Source: Rahnella perminowiae
GTDB lineage: Bacteria; Pseudomonadota; Gammaproteobacteria; Enterobacterales; Enterobacteriaceae
DNA: 38,602 nucleotides
Assembly (NCBI RefSeq): GCF_019049755.1
Contig: NZ_JAFMOS010000630.1
Location: 1 to 38,602 of the forward strand
Direction: 5' to 3'
In this document: piece after piece, positions 1-9,921 of the stretch
Position numbering within the stretch: the first letter of the stretch is position 1
How the letters are laid out: each line of letters starts with the position of its first letter
Program-made: the position numbers and the translations under genes
The notes under the pieces: generated by a model
Told to the model about the DNA's origin: nothing
Seen by the model: the letters and a program-made list of their open reading frames with translations, nothing else
Database searches by the model: none

Positions 1-104
1 TTATTTTCAAGGGGATAAATGTCTCCCGTCTGAGACAAAAGAAAGCGGGTATGTCGCGGATAAACAACACAGGCAGTGAGAGGGGAAAAGGTTTTATACG
101 GACG
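1..104. other. Intergenic, no gene seen
   Basis: No ORF with a convincing start or protein match and no tRNA is visible here. The only structure is a short dyad, GTCTC-N6-GAGAC at 21-36, with no T-tract on either strand, so I do not call it a terminator. The stretch lies downstream of the tRNA operon terminator. Confidence 0.5.
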
Positions 105-134
105 AAAAAAAACCTGCTTTAAAAAAAGCAGGTT
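105..134 (-). terminator. Rho-independent terminator of the tRNA operon
   Basis: Read on the minus strand, a perfect 10-bp stem (AACCTGCTTT at 111-120 pairing with AAAGCAGGTT at 125-134) with a 4-nt loop is followed by a run of eight T. It lies 10 bp after the CCA end of the proline tRNA and so closes the Arg-His-Leu-Pro tRNA transcript. Confidence 0.9.
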
Positions 135-143
135 CTTCAAATA

Positions 144-220
144 TGGTCGGCGAGAGAGGATTCGAACCTCCGACCCACTGGTCCCAAACCAGTTGCGCTA
201 CCAAGCTGCGCTACTCGCCG
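144..220 (-). tRNA. proM: tRNA-Pro (anticodon TGG)
   Basis: The gene is 77 nt including an encoded CCA. The cloverleaf is visible: acceptor CGGCGAG pairs fully with CTCGCCG, the anticodon loop carries TTTGGGA with anticodon TGG, and the T loop is TTCGAAT. It is the last gene of a four-tRNA operon in the same order as E. coli argX-hisR-leuT-proM. Confidence 0.97.
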
Positions 221-279
221 ATGTCGTGCATCTTACTACTTTCTGATGCTAACTGCATCATTTAAATGTATTTTGTGTG

Positions 280-365
280 TGGTGCGAAGGGAGGGACTCG
301 AACCCTCACATCCGAAGGACACTAACACCTGAAGCTAGCGCGTCTACCAATTCCGCCACCATCGC
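280..365 (-). tRNA. leuT: tRNA-Leu (anticodon CAG)
   Basis: This is an 86-nt class II tRNA with a long variable arm and an encoded CCA. The anticodon stem-loop around CTTCAGG gives anticodon CAG. The T arm is GAGGG-TTCGAGT-CCCTC. The acceptor stem is GCGATGG against CCTTCGC, which leaves a T5-T68 mismatch in the middle of the stem; the other six pairs are Watson-Crick. It is the third gene of the tRNA operon. As I recall it, E. coli tRNA-Leu(CAG) also has a non-Watson-Crick pair at 5-68, but A-C. Confidence 0.97.
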
Positions 366-394
366 ATGTCACAATCACAAAACCATTTTTAGAG

Positions 395-471
395 TGGGGT
401 GGCTAATGGGACTCGAACCCACGACAACTGGAATCACAATCCAGGGCTCTACCAACTGAGCTATAGCCACC
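395..471 (-). tRNA. hisR: tRNA-His (anticodon GTG)
   Basis: The gene is 77 nt with an encoded CCA. The anticodon loop TTGTGAT gives anticodon GTG. The extra 5' G(-1) typical of histidine tRNAs is encoded in the DNA, opposite discriminator C73, as expected for recognition by histidyl-tRNA synthetase. It is second in the operon. Confidence 0.97.
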
Positions 472-535
472 ATATCTCTAACTAACGTGAACTGCCTGAC
501 TTCAACATTCCACCGCAACTCTAGCGCATACTAAA

Positions 536-612
<77 letters not shown>

Positions 613-633
613 TTAGCGCCGTTGCGGGTGGGG

Positions 634-662
634 ATACTACGGTTTTAACGCCTGGCTGTCTA
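634..662 (-). promoter_or_regulatory. Sigma-70 promoter of the tRNA operon
   Basis: On the minus strand a -35 box TAGACA (657-662) and a -10 box TAGTAT (634-639) are separated by exactly 17 bp. The -10 is followed by a C-rich discriminator (CCCCACCCGC), the type found at stable-RNA promoters under stringent control. No strong terminator separates it from yifK upstream, so some read-through from yifK is possible. Confidence 0.8.
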
Positions 663-755
663 GTGCTTTTTATCAGAAATATTGCGTTTGATTACGCTTT
701 ATCCAATACGCAGTAAAAGTAAGCATCTTGCCTTCCCCACCCGTGACTTACGACG

Positions 756-2150
756 TTATTTTACTTTTTCTGCCGTCAGCGCGGCACGCTTATGCATGCC
801 GAGGCCGAAGTATATCAGCGAGACTGCCGCAATAAAAATACCCCCTACCAGTAAAGAAACCCGCGTATCCGGGTTAATTGCCATACCGACCAGCACACAT
901 GCCAGGAATATCAGCGTCAGGTAGTTGGTATAAGGGAAGAGAACCGACTTAAACGGATGGTTTTTCAGTTTCTCTTTGTGCGCGTCACGGAAACGTAACT
1001 GGCTGATCAATACCACAAACCATGGCACCATACCCGGCAGTACGCTGGCACTGTAGACATACACGAATACTTTCTCAGGATTCGGAATGATGTAGTTCAG
1101 GCACGAACCGACCAGCAGACACAAAATAGTGATCGCAATACCATAAACCGGCACACCACTTTTCGAGACATTGCTCAGAAACGCAGGCAACTGGCGATTC
1201 TCAGACAGCGCATAAAGCATACGTCCGCAGCTGTACATACCGCTGTTACAGCCTGACAATGCTGCCGTCAGCACGACAAAGTTAATAATGCCTGCAGCCG
1301 AAGCAATACCAATCTTCGCAAATGTCAGAACGAACGGGCTGCCGTGGGTGCCCATTTCGTTCCACGGGAAAATGGTGATGATGACGAAAATTGCGCCGAC
1401 GTAGAAAATCAGGATACGCCACAAAATGTTATTGATGGCACGTTTAAGCGTAACCTGCGGATTCTTCGCTTCACCGGCAGTAATACCCACCAGTTCCACG
1501 CCCTGATAGGACGCCACAACAATACACAGCGCAAACAGGAAACCTTTCCAGCCACCCGCAAAGAAGCCGCCGTGTGCCGTCAGGTTGCCAAAACCTATAG
1601 CTTCGCCATGATTGCCGAATCCGAAGAAAATCACCGCCAGCCCGACCACGATCATCACAATGATGGTGGTAATTTTGATCAGCGCAAACCAGAACTCCAT
1701 TTCACCATACAGTTTCACCGCAGCAAGGTTAGCAGAGGCCACAATTGCCACCGCGATCAGCGCGGGGATCCACTGTGGTAAATCCGGGAACCAGTATTGG
1801 GCGTATACACCAATCGCGGTGATTTCAGAAATCCCCACCGCTATCCACATAAACCAGTAACTCCAGGCGGTCAGGTAGCCATAGTATGGTCCAAGATATT
1901 TATGGGCATAGACGGCGAACGAACCGGCAACGGGCTCCAGATGCAGCATTTCACCCATTGAGCGCATGATAAAGAAGACGAACACGCCCGCCAGAATATA
2001 GGCCAGCAACACTGAAGGCCCGGCCCATTTCAGGGTACTGGCTGCGCCCATAAATAATCCTACGCCGATAGTGCCGCCCAGCGCTATCAGCTCTATGTGC
2101 CTCGCTTCAAGCCCCCGGTGTAGCCCACCCTTTTCTTCTTGATTCGCCAT
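756..2150 (-). CDS. yifK: YifK/ThrP-type amino-acid permease
   Basis: This is a 464-residue inner-membrane permease of the APC superfamily, amino-acid transporter (AAT) family. The N-terminal segment [21 protein letters not shown], the family substrate-binding region, is clear at about residues 14-34, followed by about 12 hydrophobic helices. E. coli YifK (ThrP) is about the same length and is reported to take up threonine and serine; substrate here is inferred from that match. The start is the ATG with AGGAATT just upstream. It lies between the ECA operon terminator and the tRNA operon, as in E. coli. Its leader holds a 10-nt match to the GcvB sRNA seed region (2172-2181). Confidence 0.93.
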   Translation of the reverse strand: MANQEEKGGLHRGLEARHIELIALGGTIGVGLFMGAASTLKWAGPSVLLAYILAGVFVFFIMRSMGEMLHLEPVAGSFAVYAHKYLGPYYGYLTAWSYWFMWIAVGISEITAIGVYAQYWFPDLPQWIPALIAVAIVASANLAAVKLYGEMEFWFALIKITTIIVMIVVGLAVIFFGFGNHGEAIGFGNLTAHGGFFAGGWKGFLFALCIVVASYQGVELVGITAGEAKNPQVTLKRAINNILWRILIFYVGAIFVIITIFPWNEMGTHGSPFVLTFAKIGIASAAGIINFVVLTAALSGCNSGMYSCGRMLYALSENRQLPAFLSNVSKSGVPVYGIAITILCLLVGSCLNYIIPNPEKVFVYVYSASVLPGMVPWFVVLISQLRFRDAHKEKLKNHPFKSVLFPYTNYLTLIFLACVLVGMAINPDTRVSLLVGGIFIAAVSLIYFGLGMHKRAALTAEKVK

Positions 2151-2171
2151 AATTCCTCAGTTTCTCTGTAA

Positions 2172-2181
2172 TTGTGTTTGC
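2172..2181 (-). promoter_or_regulatory. Candidate GcvB sRNA pairing site in yifK leader
   Basis: The mRNA-sense sequence GCAAACACAA, 22-31 nt upstream of the yifK ATG, is the exact complement of TTGTGTTTGC, which I recall in the R1 seed region of E. coli GcvB. yifK is an established GcvB target in Salmonella, where C/A-rich ACA motifs in the leader enhance translation and are masked by GcvB. The gcvB gene of this organism is not in the window, so the pairing is inferred. Confidence 0.65.
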
Positions 2182-2355
2182 CTTCCGGAATGACCGGAAT
2201 GTTATTTTTATGGGTGATGATGCCCGTACAGGGCGGAAAAACGGCGTTATGGTTCCGCATTTCAGGATGAGTTGCAAACCACAATTGAGAAAGATCCGCA
2301 CAGGTAGACATGTCAGGGTGCAAACGACAGTAAAGGGTAGAGTGAAATGAGAGGT

Positions 2356-2385
2356 AAAACGCCGCGCTGAAGATCAGCCACGGCG
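2356..2385 (-). terminator. Terminator after wecG (end of ECA operon)
   Basis: On the minus strand, starting 7 nt after the wecG stop, CGCCG pairs with CGGCG and, within it, GCTGA pairs with TCAGC (loop TCT, small internal bulge), followed by TTTT. This is a good intrinsic terminator and separates the ECA operon from yifK, so yifK should have its own promoter in 2190-2355; I do not see a convincing -35/-10 pair there. Confidence 0.7.
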
Positions 2386-2391
2386 CAAATA

Positions 2392-3132
2392 TTACAGACG
2401 ACCGGTATAGTAGTAACGGATAAATTTGAGCAGTTTGAGCTGACGACGCAAACGGCTGGGCTGTAAAATCAGCCGGTAGAGCCATTCCAGCCCCAGATTT
2501 TGCCAGATTTTAGGGGCACGTTTAACATGCCCGGTAAAGACGTCATAGGTCCCACCGATGCCCATGTAAAGCGCATCTGGATGCACACGACGGCAGTCAC
2601 GCATCAGGATTTCCTGCTTTGGTGACCCCATCGCCACGGTCACGATAGATGCTCCGCTGCTTTTTACCTTTTCAAACAATGCTTCGCGCTGTTCAGGCAC
2701 AAAATACCCATTCTGGCTGCCGACAATATTGACGTTCCACAGCAATCGCAATTTTTCTTCCGTCTGCATCAGGACTTCCGGTTTACCGCCGATCAGAAAG
2801 ACCGGTGTTCCTTCACGCCCTGCACGCTCCATCAATCCTTCCCAAAGGTCAGCCCCTGCAATACGCGAGACGCGTGACTGCGGATATTTACGCCGTATAG
2901 CGCGCACAATGCTGATCCCGTCGGGGTATTTAAACTCCGCATGGTCGATCAGCGTACGCATTTCAGGGTTGCTTTCGACCGTCAGCACTTTCTCTGCATT
3001 TATCGCCACCAGCGAACCTTTTTTCACCTGATGACCGGCAAAAAGATAATCAAGAAAATGCGCCATATTGCGAAAGCCCCAAAGGCGGATCCCGCGAATA
3101 TCATATTGCGGGACGTTATTCTCCAAATTCAT
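2392..3132 (-). CDS. wecG: UDP-ManNAcA transferase, ECA lipid II synthesis
   Basis: WecG (RffM) transfers N-acetyl-D-mannosaminuronic acid from its UDP form to undecaprenyl-PP-GlcNAc, making ECA lipid II on the cytoplasmic face of the inner membrane. It is 246 residues, the same as E. coli, and belongs to glycosyltransferase family 26. Family blocks are visible: AINAEK near 43-48, KYPDGISIV near 68-76, [10 protein letters not shown] near 88-97 and the MGSPKQE box near 168-174. The basic C-terminal tail is likely membrane-associating. It is the last gene of the operon and its start overlaps the end of wzyE by 17 bp. Confidence 0.96.
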   Translation of the reverse strand: MNLENNVPQYDIRGIRLWGFRNMAHFLDYLFAGHQVKKGSLVAINAEKVLTVESNPEMRTLIDHAEFKYPDGISIVRAIRRKYPQSRVSRIAGADLWEGLMERAGREGTPVFLIGGKPEVLMQTEEKLRLLWNVNIVGSQNGYFVPEQREALFEKVKSSGASIVTVAMGSPKQEILMRDCRRVHPDALYMGIGGTYDVFTGHVKRAPKIWQNLGLEWLYRLILQPSRLRRQLKLLKFIRYYYTGRL

Positions 3133-4495
3133 CCATCTTCCTTACTACCAAAGGCTCCATGAGGTTTTTTCTGACCGGCATCCTGGCTCGTATCAGCCCG
3201 GCGGCGTCAAACATCCAGTACAATAATTTTGCGACAACCAGACAAGTTGCGAATACGACACAGAAAAACACCACCCGTGAGAAAAAGGAATCCACGCCTT
3301 CGCGGGCAAGTACGATCATATTGAACACGGCACCAAAGCAAAAACTTTGCAGAATGGCCGCTTTATAAATGTTGGTCTCCGCTTTGCCTTTTTCATAAAG
3401 CCAGTCGAACCATTTAATGATCATCCCAACCGCCACCGCACCCAGCGGGATAAACCACACGCCGCCCATCACAACCAGCGAGCCAATCAGCGTTGGCGAA
3501 ATGGCCAGACCGGAATGGTTACCGAGCACATCCCAGGTGAAATAGTTGGCGGTGTTGAGCACCACACCCGGACGGTCATGCCATAGCCAGCTGGGGATAA
3601 AGACGTAGAAATCACGAATAATCGGTGCCAGTCCCTGAAAACTAATTTTGTCGTAATTTTGCAGCAACAGTCCCAGATTTTCCCATGGCGAGAACGTATC
3701 ACGCGTCAGGTACAGGAAGGTATAAAACGCCTCAGGGCCGCTGACATTCAGCCCGTAACGTTTCAGCGCCAGCCAGAACATACCGACAATGCCCAGTACG
3801 CCCGCCACCGCCAGCATCCACAAACTAATCCAGCCGCGTACGATGCCGATAAACAAAAACAGCGCGAACGCGATAATGATATTCGCGCGTGTCCCGCCAA
3901 CAATAATATACGTGAGTAAACCAAATGCGACGGTACTGACCAGGAAAAACAGCCAGCGCTGCGGATTGGGTTTGAGGAAGAACACCACCAGCATCGCTGG
4001 CAGGAAGAAGTAAAAGAAGCGTTTAAGCGCAACCCCGGACACATCACTGGAAAAAATCTGGCTGTACGATTTGAGCTTAAACAGCAAAAATCCGTTATGC
4101 GTAAAGAAGATGGACACGGTTACCACGGCGATAAGTGCCAGTAAAAACCAGGTCAGATGGGTTTCGACACGGTTCATCGTAAACAGTGTACGGGACGGGC
4201 CATCACGTTTTGCCCTCAACCGCGTTTTATAACTGACATAATAAATACCGTAAAAACAGGTTGCGGCCAGCATCGCCTGTAACAGGTTTTCAACCGGTAC
4301 GACGTTGACATCAAACTGGAAAACCAGCAGACAGGTCAGCGGAAAACCGAAATAGAACGTCAGTAGATACAACAGCGAAAACAGGACGTTGAAGTTAAAA
4401 CGCACACGGCGAAATTCTTTGTAGGTCAGCGTCAAAATGAACAACAGCGAGAACGCATAAACGACAGACAGGCCGCCAAGCTGTGCCATTGTCAT
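3116..4495 (-). CDS. wzyE: ECA polymerase WzyE
   Basis: WzyE polymerises ECA trisaccharide repeats on the periplasmic face of the inner membrane, joining blocks on undecaprenyl-PP. The 459-residue protein is highly hydrophobic with about 11 predicted membrane segments and keeps strongly conserved stretches such as [12 protein letters not shown] (about 105-116), [19 protein letters not shown] (about 143-161) and [12 protein letters not shown] (about 200-211). E. coli WzyE is 450 residues. The start ATG overlaps the wecF stop in an ATGA junction, implying translational coupling. A second in-frame ATG two codons later is an alternative start. Confidence 0.95.
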   Translation of the reverse strand: MTMAQLGGLSVVYAFSLLFILTLTYKEFRRVRFNFNVLFSLLYLLTFYFGFPLTCLLVFQFDVNVVPVENLLQAMLAATCFYGIYYVSYKTRLRAKRDGPSRTLFTMNRVETHLTWFLLALIAVVTVSIFFTHNGFLLFKLKSYSQIFSSDVSGVALKRFFYFFLPAMLVVFFLKPNPQRWLFFLVSTVAFGLLTYIIVGGTRANIIIAFALFLFIGIVRGWISLWMLAVAGVLGIVGMFWLALKRYGLNVSGPEAFYTFLYLTRDTFSPWENLGLLLQNYDKISFQGLAPIIRDFYVFIPSWLWHDRPGVVLNTANYFTWDVLGNHSGLAISPTLIGSLVVMGGVWFIPLGAVAVGMIIKWFDWLYEKGKAETNIYKAAILQSFCFGAVFNMIVLAREGVDSFFSRVVFFCVVFATCLVVAKLLYWMFDAAGLIRARMPVRKNLMEPLVVRKMDEFGE

Positions 4496-5574
4496 GATGT
4501 TTCTCCTGCCGCCAGCAGTAACGCCTGTTGCCAGCCGGCGATGTAATTCGGGCTGAAGAATGCGATATTCTTCCGGTCCGCAGTCAGCAACTGGCGCCGC
4601 GCTTCGGCCACAGTTCGGGTATCAAGTGCGTCACCGTAAAACAATACCGGCAGATTTTGTTCTGCCAGATCCTGCCAGAACGGATTCTGACGGCTCACCA
4701 CAAACGGCACGCCGAACTGAATCAGCAAACATTGCGTCCCGATACCCTGCTGGCGGTCAAAAATAAAATACCCCAGCGAGCAACCACGCAGCACGTCGAG
4801 ATATTGTGCAAAAGGCATCGAACCGGTCATCAGCTCAACATTCCCGGGCGCAAAAAGTTTGAGCGCCTCGCGGCGAACCTGCTCGATATAGGCGTCATTA
4901 TTGGCCGGATAGCCCATAGGAATAATCACCCGGATACCGGCACCAAACTGTTGATGCAACGAACGCAGCGCTTCAGTATGTCGGTTACTGCGATCGCCGG
5001 AATTGCCGACCAGCACGGTCATCGGCTCTGCAGGTTCAGGCTGCCCGGCTGAAAGCGTCAGCGCCGGATCCATACGCGTCGGGAAATACAATAATGAGGA
5101 CGGCACGCGCGGATGTCTCTGATGGAAATGAATCAGATCGCCGCGGGTAGCGAAAACATGGCCGATACGTCCCTGAGCCAGACGCCTTAAAAAATAAAAC
5201 AGGCGGAATTTCAGACCACCTGTCGATTCATAAAGATCTGCGCCCCAGATGTGCCAGCTGGCCTGCTGAGATTTAATTTTGCCGGTCAGCAGCGCCAGCC
5301 AAAGCGTCGGGTTGAACTGGCCATGGAAGAAAAAGTGATGTGTACGATCCTGTGCCCGGGAAATCACCGCGTCGGCCAGCGATTTTTTGTCCGGATAAAC
5401 CCGAATATCCAGACGTGCGAATTCAGCAAATGCTGATGCATCTGCTGCCGCCACCATAAAATGATAAATCAGCTTTTCAGGCGCGCATTCGGCCAGAACA
5501 TCATTAAAAAAGCGCAGCACGGTGACATTATGGTGGGGAATGTCAGATCCCAAAACGTGAATCAGCGTTGTCAT
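4492..5574 (-). CDS. wecF: TDP-Fuc4NAc:lipid II transferase
   Basis: WecF (RffT), glycosyltransferase family 56, adds 4-acetamido-4,6-dideoxy-D-galactose to lipid II, completing the ECA trisaccharide lipid III in the cytoplasm. It is 360 residues against 359 in E. coli. Visible family sequence includes [20 protein letters not shown] at the N terminus, [10 protein letters not shown] (about 107-116), [12 protein letters not shown] (about 188-199) and the C-terminal [17 protein letters not shown] block. Both ends overlap neighbours by 4 bp (ATGA with wzxE upstream and with wzyE downstream). Confidence 0.95.
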   Translation of the reverse strand: MTTLIHVLGSDIPHHNVTVLRFFNDVLAECAPEKLIYHFMVAAADASAFAEFARLDIRVYPDKKSLADAVISRAQDRTHHFFFHGQFNPTLWLALLTGKIKSQQASWHIWGADLYESTGGLKFRLFYFLRRLAQGRIGHVFATRGDLIHFHQRHPRVPSSLLYFPTRMDPALTLSAGQPEPAEPMTVLVGNSGDRSNRHTEALRSLHQQFGAGIRVIIPMGYPANNDAYIEQVRREALKLFAPGNVELMTGSMPFAQYLDVLRGCSLGYFIFDRQQGIGTQCLLIQFGVPFVVSRQNPFWQDLAEQNLPVLFYGDALDTRTVAEARRQLLTADRKNIAFFSPNYIAGWQQALLLAAGETS

Positions 5575-6821
5575 GCTCGTCTACGATAAATAACAAATAC
5601 GGTACAGCACAGGGCGAAATAGACGACATACGTCGCCATATACGCTTGCGCGGCGCCAAGAGAACCCCGTATCGGGATCAACCAATGTGAAAAGCCCGTC
5701 AGTAACGCAAACTGGCTGATTTCAGTCAGCACGTAAAAACGCAGAGAGGCTCTCGCAATCACCAGATAGCCAAAAACATAAGAGCCGACTTTCAGTACGT
5801 CACCCACTAACTGCCAGGCGAACAAATCGCGCATCGCGATAAATTGTTTTGAAAACAGTAACCAGATAGCAAAGTCACGCAACAGCCAGACAGTAAAACT
5901 GACGGCCGCTACGGCGGGCAGAACAAATTTTAATGACTTAACGATTTCACGCGTAATATCGCGTTTATCCGTCATGCGCGATAGCGTCGGCAATAAATAA
6001 ACGCTGAAAGAGGCGGTGATAAACTGCAAATAGGCATCAGAAATACTGCTGACGCCCTGCCAGATCCCCACATCTTTCCAGCTGTAATGCTCCGCCAGCA
6101 GGTTTCGCATCATCACATACGCCACCGGCAACGTGACAGATGTGATCAGTGCCATCAGGGTAAACTTTCCCAAATGGCTGGCGATAAAGCGGTCCCAGCC
6201 GGGCTTTAAGTAGGCCAGCGGAAAGGATTTTCGCCGCCACAACATGCCGCCCGCAGGCACAACGACCAGCGCTGGCACCAGTGCCAGCCCGGCCAGCGCG
6301 CCTTCATAACCGCCCAGTTTGAAACACAAGAGATAGGCCAGCAAGCCAATCAGACTGCCACCCATTACAGCCAGCGCGTTACCCGTCGCATCACGATAAC
6401 CTTTCAGGATGGCCTGAAAATAGTTGGCATAAGCAATGCCCATCTGGATAAATGCCACGGCCCGCACAACGGCCTGATAGCGGTCGTGTCCGAACAACCC
6501 GACACTGACAGGGCCGGCAGCCAGCAAAAAGATGGCGGCCAGCAGCGTCGAGAAACCCAAAATCAGCGAAGAGGACGTACCGAGTACAGCTTTAAGCCGC
6601 TCAGGATCCTGATGATGTTCGGCAACGTATTTAGTAATACCATTGAAAATACCGGCACCGGACAGCACACCAAGTACGGTCACGAGCTGGCGGAAATTCC
6701 CTGCCTGCCCTACGCCGTCAGGGCCGAACGTCACGGCCAGCAATTTCACCACCAGCAACCCGGCACCAATTTTAATCAGCGTAGAACCTGCGGTCCAGAC
6801 TGATGCTTTTGCCAGCGACAT
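5571..6821 (-). CDS. wzxE: ECA lipid III flippase WzxE
   Basis: WzxE moves undecaprenyl-PP-linked ECA trisaccharide across the inner membrane for polymerisation by WzyE. It is a 416-residue polysaccharide-flippase (MOP superfamily) protein with about 12 hydrophobic helices; E. coli WzxE is also 416 residues. The N terminus [20 protein letters not shown] is characteristic. It starts 1 bp after the wecE stop and ends in an ATGA overlap with wecF, so it is translated within the polycistronic ECA message. Confidence 0.96.
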   Translation of the reverse strand: MSLAKASVWTAGSTLIKIGAGLLVVKLLAVTFGPDGVGQAGNFRQLVTVLGVLSGAGIFNGITKYVAEHHQDPERLKAVLGTSSSLILGFSTLLAAIFLLAAGPVSVGLFGHDRYQAVVRAVAFIQMGIAYANYFQAILKGYRDATGNALAVMGGSLIGLLAYLLCFKLGGYEGALAGLALVPALVVVPAGGMLWRRKSFPLAYLKPGWDRFIASHLGKFTLMALITSVTLPVAYVMMRNLLAEHYSWKDVGIWQGVSSISDAYLQFITASFSVYLLPTLSRMTDKRDITREIVKSLKFVLPAVAAVSFTVWLLRDFAIWLLFSKQFIAMRDLFAWQLVGDVLKVGSYVFGYLVIARASLRFYVLTEISQFALLTGFSHWLIPIRGSLGAAQAYMATYVVYFALCCTVFVIYRRRA

Positions 6822-6822
6822 A

Positions 6823-7953
6823 TCAGGCGAAATATTGCAGCATGGCCGTAATCACCGCACGCTGCGTATCATCGGTCATGTTGTAGAACAGGGGCAGGCG
6901 CACCAGACGCTCACTCTCTTTTGTCGTGAAACGATCGACGCCAGCGAAACGACCAAAATCTTCGCCCGCCGGACAGGCATGCAGCGGGATATAATGGAAT
7001 ACGGTGAGAATATCTGCCGCTTTCATGTGACGAATAAATGCATCACGGTCGTCGATATCACTCAGACGCACATAGAACATATGAGCATTTTGCACACAGT
7101 CTTGTGGAACTGAAGGCAACTGAACGCGGCCTGCGTCGGCCAGATCCTGCAATGCTTCGTAATACTGATTCCAGATTGCCAGACGGCGCTGGTTGATCTT
7201 TTCAGCTGAATCCAGATTCCCCCACAGATACGCGGCCTGCAAATCGGACATCAGATAGCTGGAACCAATGTCCCGCCAGGTATATTTATCCACCTGACCG
7301 CGGAAGAACTGGCTGCGGTTAGTGCCTTTTTCACGGATAATCTCGGCACGATCAATCAGGGCCGGATCGTTAATCAGCGTTGCACCACCTTCACCGCCCG
7401 CCGTGTAATTCTTGGTTTCGTGGAAACTGAAACAGCCGATATGACCAAGGGTGCCCAGTGCTTTGCCTTTGTAAGCTGACATCACGCCCTGTGCGGCATC
7501 TTCCACCACAAACAGATGATGTTTTTCGGCGATCGCCATGATGGTATCCATTTCACAGGCCACACCCGCGTAATGCACCGGGACAATCACTTTCGTTTTT
7601 TCAGTGATCGCAGCTTCAATCAGGGTTTCATCAATATTCATGGTATCCGGGCGGATATCCACAAACACGATTTTCGCGCCGCGTAAAACGAATGCATTGG
7701 CGGTCGAAACAAACGTAAAGCTTGGCATAATCACTTCGTCACCGGGCTGAATATCCAGCAGCAACGCGGCCATTTCCAGCGATGCCGTACAGGACGGCGT
7801 CAGCAAAACCTTCGGACAGTTAAAACGCTGTTCAAACCATTTCTGGCAGCGCAGGGTAAACCCGCCGTCACCGCACAGTTTGCCGCTGTCCATGGCCTCG
7901 CGCATGTAATCAATTTCAGTACCCACAATCGGTGGCGCATTAAAAGGGATCAT
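6823..7953 (-). CDS. wecE: TDP-4-keto-6-deoxyglucose 4-aminotransferase
   Basis: WecE (RffA) is a PLP enzyme of the DegT/DnrJ/EryC1 family that aminates dTDP-4-keto-6-deoxy-D-glucose to dTDP-Fuc4N for ECA. From the chosen start it is 376 residues, equal to E. coli. The PLP lysine is K181 in SFHETKNYTAGGEGG; EDAAQ at 151-155 contacts the cofactor. An upstream in-frame start would add 15 residues (7998), but the ATG at 7953 has AGGTG at good spacing and gives the family N terminus MIPFNAPP. Its substrate needs RmlA/RmlB-type enzymes (RffH, RffG), which are absent from this operon. Confidence 0.96.
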   Translation of the reverse strand: MIPFNAPPIVGTEIDYMREAMDSGKLCGDGGFTLRCQKWFEQRFNCPKVLLTPSCTASLEMAALLLDIQPGDEVIMPSFTFVSTANAFVLRGAKIVFVDIRPDTMNIDETLIEAAITEKTKVIVPVHYAGVACEMDTIMAIAEKHHLFVVEDAAQGVMSAYKGKALGTLGHIGCFSFHETKNYTAGGEGGATLINDPALIDRAEIIREKGTNRSQFFRGQVDKYTWRDIGSSYLMSDLQAAYLWGNLDSAEKINQRRLAIWNQYYEALQDLADAGRVQLPSVPQDCVQNAHMFYVRLSDIDDRDAFIRHMKAADILTVFHYIPLHACPAGEDFGRFAGVDRFTTKESERLVRLPLFYNMTDDTQRAVITAMLQYFA

Positions 7954-7957
7954 CGTT

Positions 7958-8668
7958 TCACCTGTACAACCAGTACGCCGAGCGCATGACTTTGCCACCG
8001 CTGGCGAGATAAAGATTTAAGGCCGCGATATTACCGGTTTGCGTGGCGACATACAGTCGCGATACACCCTGTCCGGCACACCAATTTTTCGCAGCCGCCA
8101 TTAACTTTTTACCTGCTCCCTGCCCCTGGAATTCAGGTCTGACAGCCAGCAGGCCAATTCTTACTTCATCTTCTGACAGACGTCGCAACGTGACAAAGCC
8201 CAGCCCGTTACCCTGTGCATCGTCTGCCCACAGGCAAAGGTGATCAAACGTGCCCAGTATCGCCTTTTCTGCCCACATTGCGTAGAAACGGGCGCTGTCA
8301 TCAGGCTGATACCAGGGTGCGCGAAAACGGCTGAAACGAAACGTCTGGCTGGCAATAATTGCCACATCAGCGATATCTTGCGGCAAAGCCAGACGCCCTG
8401 CTGGCAACGCCATATCCTGCGGCGTGACCGTCACGCAAAAGTCCGTTTCACCTTCTGCCAGCCGGAAACCCAACGCAGACAGGGCGTCCAGCGTGTGCGT
8501 TTGATCTGCCTCTACTTTGGCCTGCACCAGTGCATATTGTTCAAGCTTCTGCGGCGTGATTTCACCCGCAGAGGCATCCGGTGTCAGACGCGCACTGTTA
8601 AGCTGGAAGAAATGACTCTCCCATCCGAGCGGTTCGATATTGCCGTGCAAAGGATTATTTATCGCCAT
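7958..8668 (-). CDS. wecD: dTDP-Fuc4N acetyltransferase
   Basis: WecD (RffC) acetylates dTDP-4-amino-4,6-dideoxy-D-galactose with acetyl-CoA to give dTDP-Fuc4NAc. It is 236 residues (E. coli about 224). The C-terminal half is a GNAT fold: the acetyl-CoA motif VRPEFQGQGAGKKLM lies at about 176-190, with TQTGNIAALNLYLASGG as the motif B region. The ATG overlaps the end of wecC by 10 bp (ATGGCGATAA), with AAGG as ribosome site. In E. coli wecD follows rffH; here it directly abuts wecC. Confidence 0.94.
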   Translation of the reverse strand: MAINNPLHGNIEPLGWESHFFQLNSARLTPDASAGEITPQKLEQYALVQAKVEADQTHTLDALSALGFRLAEGETDFCVTVTPQDMALPAGRLALPQDIADVAIIASQTFRFSRFRAPWYQPDDSARFYAMWAEKAILGTFDHLCLWADDAQGNGLGFVTLRRLSEDEVRIGLLAVRPEFQGQGAGKKLMAAAKNWCAGQGVSRLYVATQTGNIAALNLYLASGGKVMRSAYWLYR

Positions 8669-9921
8669 ACGCCTTTAGTATCCACAATCCATGACTGCCG
8701 GATCTGACTGCCAGGGATCGCTTTGAACGGTTGGTGATCAACTAACATCACCAACAGATCGGCTTCAGCCAGTGCGCGATCCAGGCTTTCTAACGTCACT
8801 TTATCCGCGAGAGAAGCCGGTAGCTGATGCACATTAGGCTCAACCGCCCACGTTTTTCCGGCGTGCCAGTCGGCAATCAGGTGTGTCACTTCCACTGCCG
8901 GGCTTTCGCGGAGATCATCAATATTGGGTTTAAACGCCAGGCCAAAGCAGGCAATCTTGACGTCGGCAGCACGTTTGCCCGTGGTAGTCAGGCAATCTGC
9001 CAGTGCCGCTTTCACACGATCCACGACCCAGTGCGGTTTGCTGTCATTCACTTCGCGCGCTGTGCGGATGATTCTGGCCAGCGCCGGGTTTTGCGCAACA
9101 ATGAACCACGGGTCGACTGCAATACAATGTCCGCCAACGCCCGGACCCGGCTGCAGGATATTCACCCGTGGATGGCGGTTCGCCAGACTGATCAGTTCCC
9201 AGACGTTAATGCCCTGCGCATCGCAAATCAGCGACAGTTCGTTGGCAAAGGCAATATTTACGTCGCGGAAACTGTTTTCCGTCAACTTGCACATTTCGGC
9301 GGTACGGGAATGGGTGGTAACACATTCGCCTTCAAGGAAAATGTTATATAAATCGCTGGCACGCTGTGAACAAACTGACGTCATGCCGCCAATGACACGG
9401 TCATTTTTGATCAGCTCAACCATCACCTGTCCTGGCAGCACGCGTTCCGGGCAGTAAGCAATGTTGATATCGGATTGCTCACCGGCTTGCTGAGGAAAGC
9501 TCAGATCAGGACGGGCTTCCGCCAGCCAGGCGGCCATTTGCTCTGTCGCCCCCACCGGTGACGTAGATTCCAGAATGATCAGATCGCCTTTTTTCAGAAC
9601 CGGCGCCAGAGAACGTGCGGCAGATTCAACGAATTTCATATCCGGTAAATGATCACCCTTAAACGGCGTCGGAACTGCAATCAGGAAAGCATCTGCAGGT
9701 TCCGGTTTAGTCACTGCCCGCAACAATCCCGCATCAACGGCCTGCCTGACCAGAAGATCAAGATCGGGTTCAACAATATGGATCGCACCACGGTTAATCG
9801 TATCCACGGCATGCTGATTAATATCGACGCCCACCACTTTTTTTTGGCGTGAGGCGAAAGCGGCAGCGGTTGGCAGACCGATGTAACCGAGTCCGATGAC
9901 AGAGATAATGTTAAAACTCAT
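8659..9921 (-). CDS. wecC: UDP-ManNAc dehydrogenase
   Basis: WecC (RffD) oxidises UDP-ManNAc to UDP-ManNAcA with two NAD+ steps. It is 420 residues, as in E. coli. The Rossmann motif GLGYIG is at 10-15, K212 lies in the [10 protein letters not shown] block, and the catalytic Cys is C266 in [15 protein letters not shown] start 12 bp upstream (9933) is possible, but the ATG at 9921 forms an ATGA overlap with the wecB stop and gives the family N terminus [10 protein letters not shown], so I chose it. Confidence 0.97.
   Translation of the reverse strand: MSFNIISVIGLGYIGLPTAAAFASRQKKVVGVDINQHAVDTINRGAIHIVEPDLDLLVRQAVDAGLLRAVTKPEPADAFLIAVPTPFKGDHLPDMKFVESAARSLAPVLKKGDLIILESTSPVGATEQMAAWLAEARPDLSFPQQAGEQSDINIAYCPERVLPGQVMVELIKNDRVIGGMTSVCSQRASDLYNIFLEGECVTTHSRTAEMCKLTENSFRDVNIAFANELSLICDAQGINVWELISLANRHPRVNILQPGPGVGGHCIAVDPWFIVAQNPALARIIRTAREVNDSKPHWVVDRVKAALADCLTTTGKRAADVKIACFGLAFKPNIDDLRESPAVEVTHLIADWHAGKTWAVEPNVHQLPASLADKVTLESLDRALAEADLLVMLVDHQPFKAIPGSQIRQSWIVDTKGVWR

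Noticed and set aside
2093-2485. 130-codon minus-strand frame spanning the yifK-wecG gap
   Set aside because: It overlaps both the wecG end and the yifK start, crosses the ECA terminator, and its product has no recognisable features; the real genes explain the DNA.
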